Below, one piece after another: positions 10,140 to 18,920 of a stretch of DNA of 64,000 nucleotides. The notes below the pieces were generated by a model that searched no databases, had not been told where the DNA came from, and saw only the letters and a program-made list of their open reading frames with translations. The stretch spans positions 434,001-498,000 of the forward strand of contig NZ_PNFP01000004.1 in NCBI RefSeq assembly GCF_002940685.1, read 5' to 3'. This DNA is from Ensifer adhaerens (GTDB lineage Bacteria > Pseudomonadota > Alphaproteobacteria > Rhizobiales > Rhizobiaceae). The first letter of the stretch is position 1. Each line of letters begins with the position of its first letter. Made by a program: the position numbers and the translations under genes.

Positions 10140-11342
10140 TTATTCGGCCGAAAGGACCGCGACACCTTCGCCGCGTGAGTGACCGATCGTGGTCACAACC
10201 GCCGACTGGGCAGCAGCCGTCATCGGCTTTTCAAAGCTGGCGTCGAAGGCGGGAACCTTGGCGCCGTGTCCGAGCGTCAGTGCGGCAAGCGCCAGGCCCG
10301 CCGGAAACTGCGCTTCGATGCTGTGGCCGACAAGGCCGCCATAGGCGCGCACCGGTGCGCCGGCAAGCTTGGCTTGCAGAAACGCCTTCTCGCTGGCGAC
10401 GAGATCGTGAAAACCTGATGTGCCGGAGAAGACCACCGTCTGTGCCGGATCGAGCTTTTCGGCCGGCTTTACGAGATCGACAAGGCGGGCTTCGAGCCTG
10501 CCGTCGGCGCGGCTGCCGCGATCGCTGCCGATCGCGTCGATCGTCGCATAGATGCGGGCGCCGCGGGCTTCGGCGTATTCACGGGATTCCAGCATCAGGA
10601 AGGCGCCGACCGACCCGGGGATCATGCCGCCGCCATTTTCGCGGCTGCGCGACCAGATCGGGTGCCATTGGCCGGTGGCCTGTCCCTGGATCGCCTCGAT
10701 CATCAACATGATGTCGAGACGCTCGGCCGAAAATGCACCACCGACCAGCGTGTGCGTCGACTGTCCGGCCTTGATGCGGAAGAAGGCCGTTTCGATCGCC
10801 GAGATGCCGGCCGCCTCTTCGCCCATGAAGGTGCGCGACGATCCCGTCACCTTGTGCACGATGGAAATGTTGCCGGCGAGAAGGTTGGAAAGCTGGGCCA
10901 GGAACAGCGTCGGGCGCAGTTCGGTCGTCAGCTTCTCGTTCAGCACCTGCTCGCGATCGTTGCGCTTCAGCGCCTCGTCGACGATCAGCGAATCGACGTT
11001 GATGTCGCGCTCGCCGCCGCCGGCAGCGACGATCATGTCCATGCTGCCGCAGGCTTCCAGATTGTCCTTGAGGCCGGCGTCATCAAGGGCCAGACCGGCG
11101 GCAAAGACGCCGAGGCGCTGCCAGTTTTCCATCTGGCGCTGGTCGCCACGCTTGGCGATCTGCTGCGACCAGTCGATTTCCGGCAGCGGATGCACCGGAT
11201 AGGGGCTGAACCTTTCGGTCTCGACGCGCACGGCCGGCGAAGTGCCGGCGGTCAGCAATGCCAGATGCGGCTCGACGCCGACGCCCTGGCTGGTGACGAT
11301 ACCGACGCCGGTGATGACAACGTCGTTTGCAGATTTGCTCAT
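10140..11342 (-). CDS. fabF2XL: KAS-like protein FabF2XL lacking the catalytic cysteine (chain-length-factor-like)
   Basis: A 400-residue thiolase-fold protein of the KAS family. Aligning HKVTGSSRTFMGEEAAGISA by eye to the active-site loop of KAS enzymes puts Glu176 where the nucleophilic Cys should be. The first catalytic histidine (NAHGTS in FabF) also seems absent (VFSGTSG), while the second remains (GGLVGHSIEAQ). Loss of the Cys is the hallmark of chain-length factors (KS-beta), where Gln usually replaces it. FabF2XL is therefore probably a non-condensing partner of FabF1XL that sets chain length or decarboxylates malonyl-AcpXL. It starts 1 base after fabZXL ends. The role is inference. 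Confidence 0.88.
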   Translation of the reverse strand: MSKSANDVVITGVGIVTSQGVGVEPHLALLTAGTSPAVRVETERFSPYPVHPLPEIDWSQQIAKRGDQRQMENWQRLGVFAAGLALDDAGLKDNLEACGSMDMIVAAGGGERDINVDSLIVDEALKRNDREQVLNEKLTTELRPTLFLAQLSNLLAGNISIVHKVTGSSRTFMGEEAAGISAIETAFFRIKAGQSTHTLVGGAFSAERLDIMLMIEAIQGQATGQWHPIWSRSRENGGGMIPGSVGAFLMLESREYAEARGARIYATIDAIGSDRGSRADGRLEARLVDLVKPAEKLDPAQTVVFSGTSGFHDLVASEKAFLQAKLAGAPVRAYGGLVGHSIEAQFPAGLALAALTLGHGAKVPAFDASFEKPMTAAAQSAVVTTIGHSRGEGVAVLSAE

Positions 11343-11343
11343 C

Positions 11344-11829
11344 TTACTTCTCCGAACCGGCTGCCGCCGAAAGCGCCGCCATCAGACCCACTTCTCCAGC
11401 CCGCTTGCGCACGATATCGCCGAGCGGGACCTGATCGAACGGCATCGTCCGCAGCTTCAGCTGGGCGTCGCAGACCTTCTTGCCGGCCGAGGTGATTTTC
11501 GCCTTGGTGACGGAAAAACCCGAACCTTCGTGCTCGAGGAACGCCTCGATCTCGAGTTCGGCATTCGGCTCGACGAAGGTGCGCATCTTGGCGCCGTCGA
11601 CCGACATCAGGAAAGGCATGGCGGCAAAATTGGTGGCGGCGAGCACCAGGAAACCGGACGCCTGGGCCATGGTCTCGATCAGAAGCACGCCCGGAACCAG
11701 CGGGTAGCCCGGGAAATGGCCTTCGAACACCGGGCTCTTTTCGGGAACCACGGACCGCGCCGTCAGCCGGCCAGCCGAAAGATCGACCGTTTCGACACGA
11801 TCGATCATCTGGAAGTATTCAAGGAGCAT
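11344..11829 (-). CDS. fabZXL: 3-hydroxyacyl-ACP dehydratase FabZXL
   Basis: A 161-residue hot-dog-fold dehydratase for VLCFA elongation on AcpXL. The active-site segment GHFPGYPLVPGVLLIETMAQ holds His38 and Glu52, the FabZ catalytic pair. Length is close to ordinary FabZ, and the general fatty-acid FabZ is expected elsewhere in the genome. It starts 129 bases after the acpXL stop, across a hairpin terminator, and leads into fabF2XL with a 1-base gap. Confidence 0.92.
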   Translation of the reverse strand: MLLEYFQMIDRVETVDLSAGRLTARSVVPEKSPVFEGHFPGYPLVPGVLLIETMAQASGFLVLAATNFAAMPFLMSVDGAKMRTFVEPNAELEIEAFLEHEGSGFSVTKAKITSAGKKVCDAQLKLRTMPFDQVPLGDIVRKRAGEVGLMAALSAAAGSEK

Positions 11830-11871
11830 TGAGGCTCACCTTGTTGGTTTTTAGGCCGTATGTTCGGGCTC

Positions 11872-11925
11872 AAGTAAAAACGCCAATGCCGCCTGTCAAG
11901 CGCGGGGCGCGACGGGCGGCATTGG
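11872..11925 (-). terminator. Intrinsic terminator/attenuator between acpXL and fabZXL
   Basis: On the minus strand an 11-bp perfect stem, CCAATGCCGCC (11915-11925) with GGCGGCATTGG (11883-11893), encloses a 21-base loop and is followed by CGTTTTTACTT. It sits 34 bases past the acpXL stop and 43 bases before fabZXL. It should end most acpXL transcripts and let a fraction read into the enzyme genes, giving a surplus of carrier protein over enzymes. Confidence 0.8.
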
Positions 11926-11958
11926 AAATCGAGTAGCAAGGCCCGGGCGAAAGCCCGA

Positions 11959-12243
11959 TCAGCCCTTGGCAGCCCGCAGTTCGTCGATCTTGGCGCAGAG
12001 GTTCTTCAGAACGAAGTACTCTTCGGTTGAAACCTTGCCTTCGTTGACTTCCTGCGTCCACTGCTCGAGCGGGATCTTGATGCCGAACTCCTTGTCGATC
12101 GCAAACACGATGTCGAGGAAGTCCAGGCTGTCGATGCCGAGATCGTCGATCGTGTGGCTTTCCGGCGTAATCGTCTCGCGATCGATCTCGCTCGTTTCCG
12201 CGATGATGTCGGCAACCTTGTCGAATGTAGCTGTCACGCGCAT
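11959..12243 (-). CDS. acpXL: Specialised acyl carrier protein AcpXL
   Basis: A 94-residue acyl carrier protein that carries the growing 27-hydroxyoctacosanoic acid used for lipid A. The 4'-phosphopantetheine attachment site is Ser39 in [18 protein letters not shown]. It is longer than housekeeping AcpP (about 78), with an added C-terminal helix ([22 protein letters not shown] split at 72-94), as known for AcpXL. It is the first gene of the cluster, with its own promoter region (12244-12360) and a terminator behind it. Confidence 0.96.
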   Translation of the reverse strand: MRVTATFDKVADIIAETSEIDRETITPESHTIDDLGIDSLDFLDIVFAIDKEFGIKIPLEQWTQEVNEGKVSTEEYFVLKNLCAKIDELRAAKG

Positions 12244-12360
12244 ACCTCTAATATTTTAAAGTCGAGTCTCGGCGATCCTATAGGTAAATGCGCCGCAAAA
12301 GCCAATGGCCTTGATGGCAAAGGCCTGAGAATTGGACAACGGTGTTGCCGCAAAGCTAGG

Positions 12361-13710
12361 TCAGACCGCCACCGAATGGCGGCCACGACCATTGCCAAGA
12401 TAGGCGTCGAACGCCGCCGCGACCGAACGGGCAAAGGGGCGGCCGCGCTCCGTGAGCCGGAAAACGCCGTTCTCGATCGTTGTCAGCCCGTCGCCATCGC
12501 GCGCCCGAAAGAGCCTCGCTTCCTCGATCACGGTGCCGGCCAAACCCGGAAATGCCTGCTCGACCTCTCCGAAAGAGAACTCGAAATGGCACATGATGTC
12601 GGCGATCACCTTTGCTCTCAACCGGTCGTCCGGCGTGAAGCGGTAGCCGCGGACCGCTGCCAACCCCGTGTTCTCCACATGGCGCAGATATTCGCCGGTT
12701 GCCGGCATGTTCTGCACGTAACCTTGGCGAAACTGCCCGATCGCCGAGGCACCGAGCCCGATCAGCGTCTCGGCGGCATCGTCCGTATAGCCCTGGAAGT
12801 TGCGGCGCAGGCGCCCTTCCCGATTGGCGCGCGCCAGGCTGTCCCCGGGCTTGGCGAAATGGTCGATGCCGATCGCCTCGTAGCCGGCAGCCAGCAGCAT
12901 CTCGGCCGCCCGCGTCATCTGGGCAAAGCGCTCGACTATACCGGGCAGGCTCTCGTCCGGGATCATCTTCTGGTGCGTCTTCATCCACGGCACGTGCGCA
13001 TAGCCGAAGAGCGCGACACGATCTGGATCGAGCGTCAGCACCGCCTCCATCGTGCGTTCCAGCGACGGGAGGCTCTGATACGGCAGTCCATAGAGCACGT
13101 CGCAGTTTACCGAGTGCACGCGCCGCGCTCTGGCCGCCTCGATCGCATCGCGCGTCTGCTCGAAGGTCTGGATGCGGTTGATCGCCTTCTGCACCTGCGG
13201 GTCGAAGTCCTGGATGCCGAAACTCGCCCGCGTCATGCCGATCTCGGCCAGCGCATCATGGCGCGCTTCGTCGAGGTCGTTCGGATCCATCTCGACACTG
13301 ATCTCGCAGTCGGGCGCGAAGGTGAAGTGATCGGCAAGCGTGCGCTTCAGCGCGATCAGATCCTCCGGCCTGACGAGCGTCGGCGAACCGCCGCCCAGAT
13401 GCAGTGCCGTCACCCGCGCTTCGCGGTTCACCCGACCACCGATCTCCGCAACCTCGCGATGCAAACCTCGAAGATAGGTTGCCACGGGGTCGTAACGCAG
13501 CGTCTGCTTGGTATGACAGGCACAGAACCAACAGAGACGATCGCAGTAGGGCACATGAGCATAGAGCGAGATCGCCTCGCCGGCGCCGATCGTACCGAGC
13601 CAGTTTTGATAGTCGCCCTGTCCCACGGCCTCGGAGAAATGCGGCGCGGTCGGGTAGCTGGTATAGCGCGGCACTGGGCTGGCATGCTTGAGGATGAGTG
13701 CGTCTTCCAT
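12361..13710 (-). CDS. hemN: Oxygen-independent coproporphyrinogen III oxidase HemN
   Basis: A 449-residue radical-SAM enzyme that decarboxylates coproporphyrinogen III to protoporphyrinogen IX without O2, for haem synthesis under microoxia. The 4Fe-4S site is CDRLCWFC (Cys56, Cys60, Cys63) with Cys65 next to it, as in true HemN rather than HemW. The family opening PRYTSYPTAPHF is at residues 14-25. ATG 13710 (MEDALILKHASPVPRY) is chosen; longer versions would run into the FNR box. A perfect FNR box lies 53 bases upstream, and fnrN is divergent. Confidence 0.95.
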   Translation of the reverse strand: MEDALILKHASPVPRYTSYPTAPHFSEAVGQGDYQNWLGTIGAGEAISLYAHVPYCDRLCWFCACHTKQTLRYDPVATYLRGLHREVAEIGGRVNREARVTALHLGGGSPTLVRPEDLIALKRTLADHFTFAPDCEISVEMDPNDLDEARHDALAEIGMTRASFGIQDFDPQVQKAINRIQTFEQTRDAIEAARARRVHSVNCDVLYGLPYQSLPSLERTMEAVLTLDPDRVALFGYAHVPWMKTHQKMIPDESLPGIVERFAQMTRAAEMLLAAGYEAIGIDHFAKPGDSLARANREGRLRRNFQGYTDDAAETLIGLGASAIGQFRQGYVQNMPATGEYLRHVENTGLAAVRGYRFTPDDRLRAKVIADIMCHFEFSFGEVEQAFPGLAGTVIEEARLFRARDGDGLTTIENGVFRLTERGRPFARSVAAAFDAYLGNGRGRHSVAV

Positions 13711-13762
13711 CGGTCTCTCCGCTGTCTTGCGGATGAGATAGGACGGATCGCGAAACCCGCCT

Positions 13763-13776
13763 TTGATTTTGATCAA
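13763..13776. promoter_or_regulatory. FNR/FixK-type anaerobox of hemN
   Basis: The sequence TTGATTTTGATCAA matches TTGAT-N4-ATCAA exactly. It is centred about 59 bases before the hemN ATG, a usual activating distance if the leader is short. The divergent fnrN gene starts 239 bases away on the other side. Confidence 0.88.
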
Positions 13777-14014
13777 GTCGCCGAATTAACACGTTAAAAT
13801 TGACAATGCTCAAGCCGGCGTGAGACATTGTTTCGCGCTTTCGAAATTAGCACCTGTCAACTCTTGATTTAACGGCCGGCATCCTCTTTGGTCATCCTGC
13901 TGCATGTATCCTTCAAGGGACAAAACATGCAGCACTTCAAAGTGCTACAGCGACCTTTGCGCGTCCGATGAGACGCGCGGCGCTGTCAGAGCAACGACAT
14001 GCAGGTAGAAAGAA

Positions 14015-14752
14015 TTGCAGATCGTGAACGAACATCGCCGCAAGGATATCCATAACTCGGACATTCCGACCGTCTGCGCTGCCTGCGAGGCGCGCCATGG
14101 CGGCGTATGCGGCACACTCACGCCGGATCAGCTTCTCGACCTCAGCCGCCACTCGACCCGCCGCAGCATCGAGCCCGGCCGCGAGGTCATCGGCCAGGGC
14201 GAGACGACCGACAGCTATGCCAACATCATCAACGGCGTCGTCAAGCTCAGCAAGGTTCTGGCCGACGGCCGCCAGCAGATCGTCGGCCTGCAGTTCGCCC
14301 CTGACTTCATGGGCCGCCCCTTCACCCGCGAAAGCGCGCTGACCGCCGAAGCGGCCGTCGACACCGACATCTGTTGTTTCCCGCGCACGGTCATCGATCG
14401 TCTCGTCTCGGAAGCGCCGGGCCTGGAGCACCGGCTGCACGAGCAGGCGCTGAAGGAACTGGACGAAGCGCGCGACTGGATGCTGACGCTCGGCCGCAAG
14501 ACGGCGCAGGAGAAGGTCGCAAGCTTCCTCTACATCATCGCCACCCATATCGACCCGGAAAAGGGCACGGCTAACGAGTTCGACCTGCCACTGTCGCGCG
14601 CCGACATCGCCGATTATCTCGGCCTGACGATCGAGACCGTCAGCCGCCAGATCACCAAGCTGCGCAAGGACAACGTCATCCGCATCGAAAACAGCCGCCA
14701 CGTCACCGTGCCGAGCCTCGACCGGCTGATGCATGTGGCCGGGATCGACTGA
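14015..14752 (+). CDS. fnrN: FnrN, oxygen-sensing Crp/Fnr regulator
   Basis: A 245-residue FNR-type activator. Cys21, Cys24 and Cys32 (PTVCAACEARHGGVC) plus internal Cys120 provide the four ligands of an oxygen-labile 4Fe-4S cluster. FixK lacks the N-terminal set. A cyclic-nucleotide-fold domain and a dimer helix follow, then the C-terminal HTH, whose helix LTIETVSRQITKL carries the E..SR residues that contact TTGAT. Start is uncertain: TTG 14015, with AGAAAG just upstream, or GTG 14024. Likely targets in the window are ccoNOQP, the hemerythrin-like gene, hemN and perhaps cobA. No full anaerobox is visible at its own promoter. Confidence 0.94.
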   Translation: MQIVNEHRRKDIHNSDIPTVCAACEARHGGVCGTLTPDQLLDLSRHSTRRSIEPGREVIGQGETTDSYANIINGVVKLSKVLADGRQQIVGLQFAPDFMGRPFTRESALTAEAAVDTDICCFPRTVIDRLVSEAPGLEHRLHEQALKELDEARDWMLTLGRKTAQEKVASFLYIIATHIDPEKGTANEFDLPLSRADIADYLGLTIETVSRQITKLRKDNVIRIENSRHVTVPSLDRLMHVAGID

Positions 14753-14813
14753 GCGACGCTCAGCGGCTCTCAGGCGCCCTGGCTCGACGCCGCACAAAAC
14801 ATCTGCACGAGAT

Positions 14814-14996
14814 TGCCCCTCACCCTAACCCTCTCCCCGCAGGCGGGGAGAGGGAACGAGGGCGGCCGCAACGCCGCCTTCCGCGGCGCCGTCATAGCTG
14901 AAAATCAAACGGGCCTGTTGAGACCGAGCGGGTGCCGCAACTTCCCTTCTCCCCGCCTGCGGGGAGAAGGTGCCGGCAGGCGGATGAGGGGCAACG
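14814..14996. repeat. RIME-like element, copy C
   Basis: The left arm GCCCCTCACCCTAACCCTCT runs into the hairpin CTCTCCCCGC / GCGGGGAGAG. The right arm has TTCTCCCCGCCTGCGGGGAGAA (as two halves, about 14945-14968), then GGTGCCGGCAGGCGGATGAG. The two arms are of different subtypes (CACCCTAACC against CATCCGCCTGCCGGCACC), so the element is mosaic. It fills the gap between fnrN and the L,D-transpeptidase. Confidence 0.82.
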
Positions 14997-15025
14997 TCCG
15001 TCGACAATTGGATGAGGGCGCAGAA

Positions 15026-15454
15026 TCACCGCGTAATCACGATCCGGGTGTTCTTCAGCCCATGCTCGCGCGTCAGCGCAAAAAACTCGGCGGCGTTGTT
15101 CGGGTGCAGCCGTACGCAGCCGTGCGATGCCGGGCGGCCAAGCCGCTTGATGTCATAGGTGGCGTGGATGGCATAGCCGCCGTTGAAGAACACGGCGTAG
15201 GGCATCGGCGCATCGTCGTATTTGCGCGAGCGATGGTAGCGCGAGAGCCATTTGGCGCTCCAGCTGCCGCGCGGCGTGACGTAGCCCCTGCGGGCCGTCG
15301 ACACCTTCCAGCGATACATGACGACGCCGTACTGGCGGACGGTCATAGTTTGCGACGACAGGCTGATATCGGCAATGAGATTGGCGGCGTTCACCGGTTG
15401 AACGGGAAACTGCAGCAGAGCGGCAATCAGCGCAGTCAAAAGGGTTTTGCGCAT
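15026..15454 (-). CDS. Secreted L,D-transpeptidase (YkuD domain)
   Basis: A 142-residue exported protein with a signal peptide (MRKTLLTALIAALLQFPVQP, cleavage probably after VNAA). The YkuD catalytic motif is His97 and S110-H111-G112-C113-R115 in the segment RPASHGCVRLHP, with Cys113 the nucleophile. Such enzymes make 3-3 peptidoglycan cross-links or attach outer-membrane proteins to peptidoglycan. It is single-domain with no LysM or PG-binding module. It stands alone between a repeat element and the cob genes. Confidence 0.9.
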   Translation of the reverse strand: MRKTLLTALIAALLQFPVQPVNAANLIADISLSSQTMTVRQYGVVMYRWKVSTARRGYVTPRGSWSAKWLSRYHRSRKYDDAPMPYAVFFNGGYAIHATYDIKRLGRPASHGCVRLHPNNAAEFFALTREHGLKNTRIVITR

Positions 15455-15584
15455 GCTTCTCTCTCCGGAAAAAAGAACACTTACCGGTGGAACCAGACGT
15501 CCCAGGGAGAATAACTGACCGAATATGATCCGATATTAATACATATGGAAAGCAAAGTCTTAACGCGAAGGTCAACTTCCGCGA

Positions 15585-16556
15585 TCAAATCATTGCGATT
15601 GCAACAACGGCTGCGGTCATGACCGTGCAGGCGCCGTAAAAGACGGCGATGCCCGCATCGATGTCTTTACTGGTTGCAACAGCCCGGCCCGGACCGTTGA
15701 TCATCGGCTCGCTGACCTTGACGCCGCCATAGATGCGCGGACCGGCCAGTTGCAGGTCGAGCGCGCCGGCCATCGCCGCTTCCGGCCAGCCGGAGTTGGG
15801 CGAACGGTGCAGGCCGTGGTCGCGCAGCGCCACGGTCAACGCGTCCCTGGCAGCCCGCGCGCCGCTGCGGATCAGCGCACCGGCTGCAATCAACAGGATC
15901 GAAAGCCTTGCTGCCGGGAGGTTGGCGAGATCGTCGAGCCGGGCCGAAGCCCAGCCGAAATGCAGATATTTCGGCGATTTGTGCCCGATCATCGAATCGG
16001 CCGTGTTCAGCATCTTGTAGGCGAGAAGTCCGGGCAGGCCGGCAACCGCATACCAGAAGGCCGGCGCCACGACGCCGTCGGAGAAATTCTCGGCGAGGCT
16101 TTCGATCGCCGCACGGCAGACCGCCGGCTCGTCCAGCGTCTTCGGATCGCGGCCGACGATCATCGAGACGGCCGCCCGCCCACCTTCGAGACCGCCCTGG
16201 CGCAAGCCCTCGGCGACACGGCGCACGTGATCGGCAAGGCTCTTCTGCGCCAGGAAGACCGCGACCAGCACCGCTTCCAGCAGGAAGCCGAGCGGACCGA
16301 AGGCGGCAAACAGGCGATGCAGCAGGTGGCCGAACCAGGCGCTCAAGACAAGCAGCAGCACGATGGTGACGACGCCCCGACGCTTGCGCGCGCCATCCTC
16401 CAGGTCGTCACGGTTCAATCGGCCGTCGAGAAACCCGATCGCCTTGCCGAAGAAGACAACCGGATGCGGCACACGCGCCCAGAGCCAGTCCGGATCGCCG
16501 ACAACGCGGTCGATCACCAGCGCGAGCGCGAGGATAAGAAGGATGGTCTCCGACAC
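15585..16556 (-). CDS. cobD: Adenosylcobinamide-phosphate synthase CobD (CbiB)
   Basis: A 323-residue membrane protein that joins the aminopropanol arm to adenosylcobyric acid. Family motifs include DRVVGDPDWLWARVPHPVVFFG near the N-terminus (split over 12-33), ENFSDGVVAPAFWYAVAG and YKMLNTADSMIGHKSPKYLHFG. Four to five hydrophobic spans are visible. It starts at GTG 16556, one base after the cobC stop codon; this start fits the family and the coupling. Last gene of the cobEABCD group. Confidence 0.94.
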   Translation of the reverse strand: MSETILLILALALVIDRVVGDPDWLWARVPHPVVFFGKAIGFLDGRLNRDDLEDGARKRRGVVTIVLLLVLSAWFGHLLHRLFAAFGPLGFLLEAVLVAVFLAQKSLADHVRRVAEGLRQGGLEGGRAAVSMIVGRDPKTLDEPAVCRAAIESLAENFSDGVVAPAFWYAVAGLPGLLAYKMLNTADSMIGHKSPKYLHFGWASARLDDLANLPAARLSILLIAAGALIRSGARAARDALTVALRDHGLHRSPNSGWPEAAMAGALDLQLAGPRIYGGVKVSEPMINGPGRAVATSKDIDAGIAVFYGACTVMTAAVVAIAMI

Positions 16557-16557
16557 G

Positions 16558-17619
16558 TCAGAGCTCCATCCGGGAAAGCGCGTCCGCCAGCCGCCGGTCG
16601 CCGGCAGCATCCGGTGCAAGGCCGATTCTTAGCCAGGTCGGCGCATAGTCGAACTTGCGCGTGAGGATATGGGCCTCGCAGAGCCGCTCCTGCAACAGAG
16701 CCGCCCGCGCATGCTCGACCAGGACGAAGAGCCCCGTGCCGCCGATGCGGGTGAGCCCTGCCCCATCGAGAGCCGCACCGAGACCGGCGTGACGCTCGAG
16801 AATGCCGGCGGCGATCGCCTTCGTATCGCCCTGCATCAAGGCTTTCGAGATCGTCAGAGCCGGGCCGGAGACGGCCCAGGGGCCGAGCCAGTCGGCAAAG
16901 GACTGAAGCACCGGCTCCGTCGCGACGACGAAACCGAGGCGCAGGCCTGCAAGCCCGAAGAACTTGCCGAAGGAACGGAAGACGATGAGGTTGCCCTCAC
17001 TGCGCACGTGGCCGGCAACGCTCAATTCCGGCTGAAGATCGCCGAAGGCTTCGTCGACCAGAAGCAGCCCGCCATGCGCCTTCTGCCTTGCGGCAATCGC
17101 CAGAAGCTCCGCCGGCGCAAAGGCGCGGCCGGTCGGGTTGTTGGGGTTCACGATGACGACGAGGCCATGCTCGGCGCCGACACCATCGACATCTTCGACG
17201 CGATCGACGGCGAAACCCGCAGCCGAGAGCACACGGGCATATTCGCCGTAGGTCGGCCCGAAGATGGCGACGCGCCTGTTTGCGGACGGCTTCACGCTTC
17301 CATGCAATCCCGGGCGCAAGACCGCTTCGTACGTTTGCTGGAATTGCATCAGACGCGGCAGAAGCTGGATCACCGACTGGGTGCCCGGCACCGGCAAGGG
17401 CAACACGCCGTTGGTACGGTAGTATCGGGCAGCCGCCTGCCGGGCATCGTCCACCGTTTGCCGATCCGGCAGCCGGTGCCAGGCACGCTCGGGGACCTGA
17501 GGCACGGCGACGGGGCACGGGTTGATGCCCGTCGAAAGATCGAGCCAGTCTTCAAGCCGGCCGCCAAAGCGTGCCGCGGCCTCGGTTATGCCGCCACCAT
17601 GAACGATCGGCGCACTCAT
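16558..17619 (-). CDS. cobC: CobC, PLP-dependent cobalamin aminopropanol-arm enzyme
   Basis: A 353-residue fold-type I PLP protein of the threonine-phosphate decarboxylase (CobC/CobD-like) family. It helps provide the aminopropanol moiety of cobalamin. Features include the opening IVHGGGITEAAARFGG, NPNNPTGRAFAP, the LLVDEAFGDLQPE stretch, and the Schiff-base lysine in FRSFGKFFGLAGLRLGF. ATG 17619 overlaps the cobB stop (TCATG on plus), giving translational coupling. Note that the gene called cobC here is the alphaproteobacterial one, not the E. coli phosphatase. Confidence 0.93.
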   Translation of the reverse strand: MSAPIVHGGGITEAAARFGGRLEDWLDLSTGINPCPVAVPQVPERAWHRLPDRQTVDDARQAAARYYRTNGVLPLPVPGTQSVIQLLPRLMQFQQTYEAVLRPGLHGSVKPSANRRVAIFGPTYGEYARVLSAAGFAVDRVEDVDGVGAEHGLVVIVNPNNPTGRAFAPAELLAIAARQKAHGGLLLVDEAFGDLQPELSVAGHVRSEGNLIVFRSFGKFFGLAGLRLGFVVATEPVLQSFADWLGPWAVSGPALTISKALMQGDTKAIAAGILERHAGLGAALDGAGLTRIGGTGLFVLVEHARAALLQERLCEAHILTRKFDYAPTWLRIGLAPDAAGDRRLADALSRMEL

Positions 17620-18920
17620 GCCGCGCCTGCGATGTCGATGAGATGCATGAAGGAGCCGGCGACATTGCCGCGCCGCAAGCCCGCATGGCCGAGACCCTCG
17701 CCGGCGGCATCGCTCACCGAAAACAGCCGATCGGCCGCCCCTTCGGCGACGATGGTCGCGTAATGAAATTCGTGCGCCGTCATGGGTCCATCGAAGAATG
17801 TGTTGTCGACAGGCACGACGCGGCGATAGCCGAGGTGCCGCCTGCGCTCGGCAAAACTGGTCGTCAGCGGCAGCAGGCCGAGCATGTCGTAGCGCGCGCC
17901 ATCGGCAGCGACAAGCCCTTCGCCGAGCACCATGTAGCCGCCGCATTCCCCAAAAATCCGGGCGCCGCGGTCGGCCGCCGCATGTATGCCTGAACGGAAG
18001 CGAGAGGCCGCGCTCAACCGCCCCGCATGCAGCTCCGGGTAGCCGCCGGGCAGATAGACAGCGTCGGCATCGGGATTCGGCGCCTCGTCGGAGAGCGGCG
18101 AGAAGAACGCGATCTCGGCGCCGGCCCGGCGCCAGTCGAAGAGCAGATGCTCGTAGCTGAAGGCAAAGGCGATATCACGCGCCACAGCGATACGCTGGCC
18201 GAACGGAGGCAACCGCTCGACACCCGTCGGTGCCGCCTCCTGCGGAAGGATCGTTGCGATCAGGCGGATCGCATCGAGGTCGCAGTTCGCCTCCACGCGC
18301 TCGGCGGCGGCTTCGATGAAACCTTCCAGCGCCCCATGTTCGCCGGCCTGGACCAGCCCGAGATGGCGTTCCGGCAGTTGCAGCGCCTTGTCCTGCCGGA
18401 GCACACCGAGGACAGGCATGCGCACCTTGCCGAGCGCATCGCGCAGCATCATTTCATGCCGGTCGCTGCCGACCTTGTTGAGGATGACGCCGACGACCCG
18501 GATATCGTCGCGATGATCCGCATAGCCGCGCACGAGCGCGGCGACCGATTGGGACATGCGGGCGCAGTCGACGACCAGAATGACCGCGAGGTTCAGCGTT
18601 GCGGCAAGGTCCGCGGGCGTGCCGGAGCCGTCGGCAGCGCCGTCATGCAACCCCATCATCGCTTCGACGATCAGGGTGCGCCCTCCGGAAGCGGCGTGCG
18701 ACGCATTGGCAAGCAGCAGCTCCGGCCGCATAGCCCAGGGATCGTAGTTGAAGCAGGGCTCCCCGGTCGCAGCCGCGTGGAACGCGGGGTCGATGTAGTC
18801 AGGCCCCGCCTTGCCGGGCGCAATCGCGACGCCGCGCTTCTTCAAGGCACGCATCAGCCCCAGCGTCACCGTCGTCTTGCCGGAGCCCGACGAGGGGGCG
18901 GCGATCAAAAGACCGCTCAT
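17616..18920 (-). CDS. cobB: Hydrogenobyrinic acid a,c-diamide synthase CobB
   Basis: A 434-residue ATP- and glutamine-dependent amidotransferase that amidates the a and c side chains of hydrogenobyrinic acid (aerobic route). An N-terminal P-loop, PSSGSGKTTVTLGLMRALKK, and AGPDYIDPAFHAAATG begin the synthetase domain. The C-terminal class I-type glutaminase has its Cys in FGECGGYMVLGEGL. It overlaps cobA (4 bases) and cobC (4 bases), so the three are translationally coupled. Confidence 0.95.
   Translation of the reverse strand: MSGLLIAAPSSGSGKTTVTLGLMRALKKRGVAIAPGKAGPDYIDPAFHAAATGEPCFNYDPWAMRPELLLANASHAASGGRTLIVEAMMGLHDGAADGSGTPADLAATLNLAVILVVDCARMSQSVAALVRGYADHRDDIRVVGVILNKVGSDRHEMMLRDALGKVRMPVLGVLRQDKALQLPERHLGLVQAGEHGALEGFIEAAAERVEANCDLDAIRLIATILPQEAAPTGVERLPPFGQRIAVARDIAFAFSYEHLLFDWRRAGAEIAFFSPLSDEAPNPDADAVYLPGGYPELHAGRLSAASRFRSGIHAAADRGARIFGECGGYMVLGEGLVAADGARYDMLGLLPLTTSFAERRRHLGYRRVVPVDNTFFDGPMTAHEFHYATIVAEGAADRLFSVSDAAGEGLGHAGLRRGNVAGSFMHLIDIAGAA

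Noticed and set aside
13864-13868. FNR site at the fnrN promoter
   Set aside because: TTGAT is present, but the other half (CGGCC at that spacing) does not match ATCAA. A lone half-site is not enough for autoregulation.
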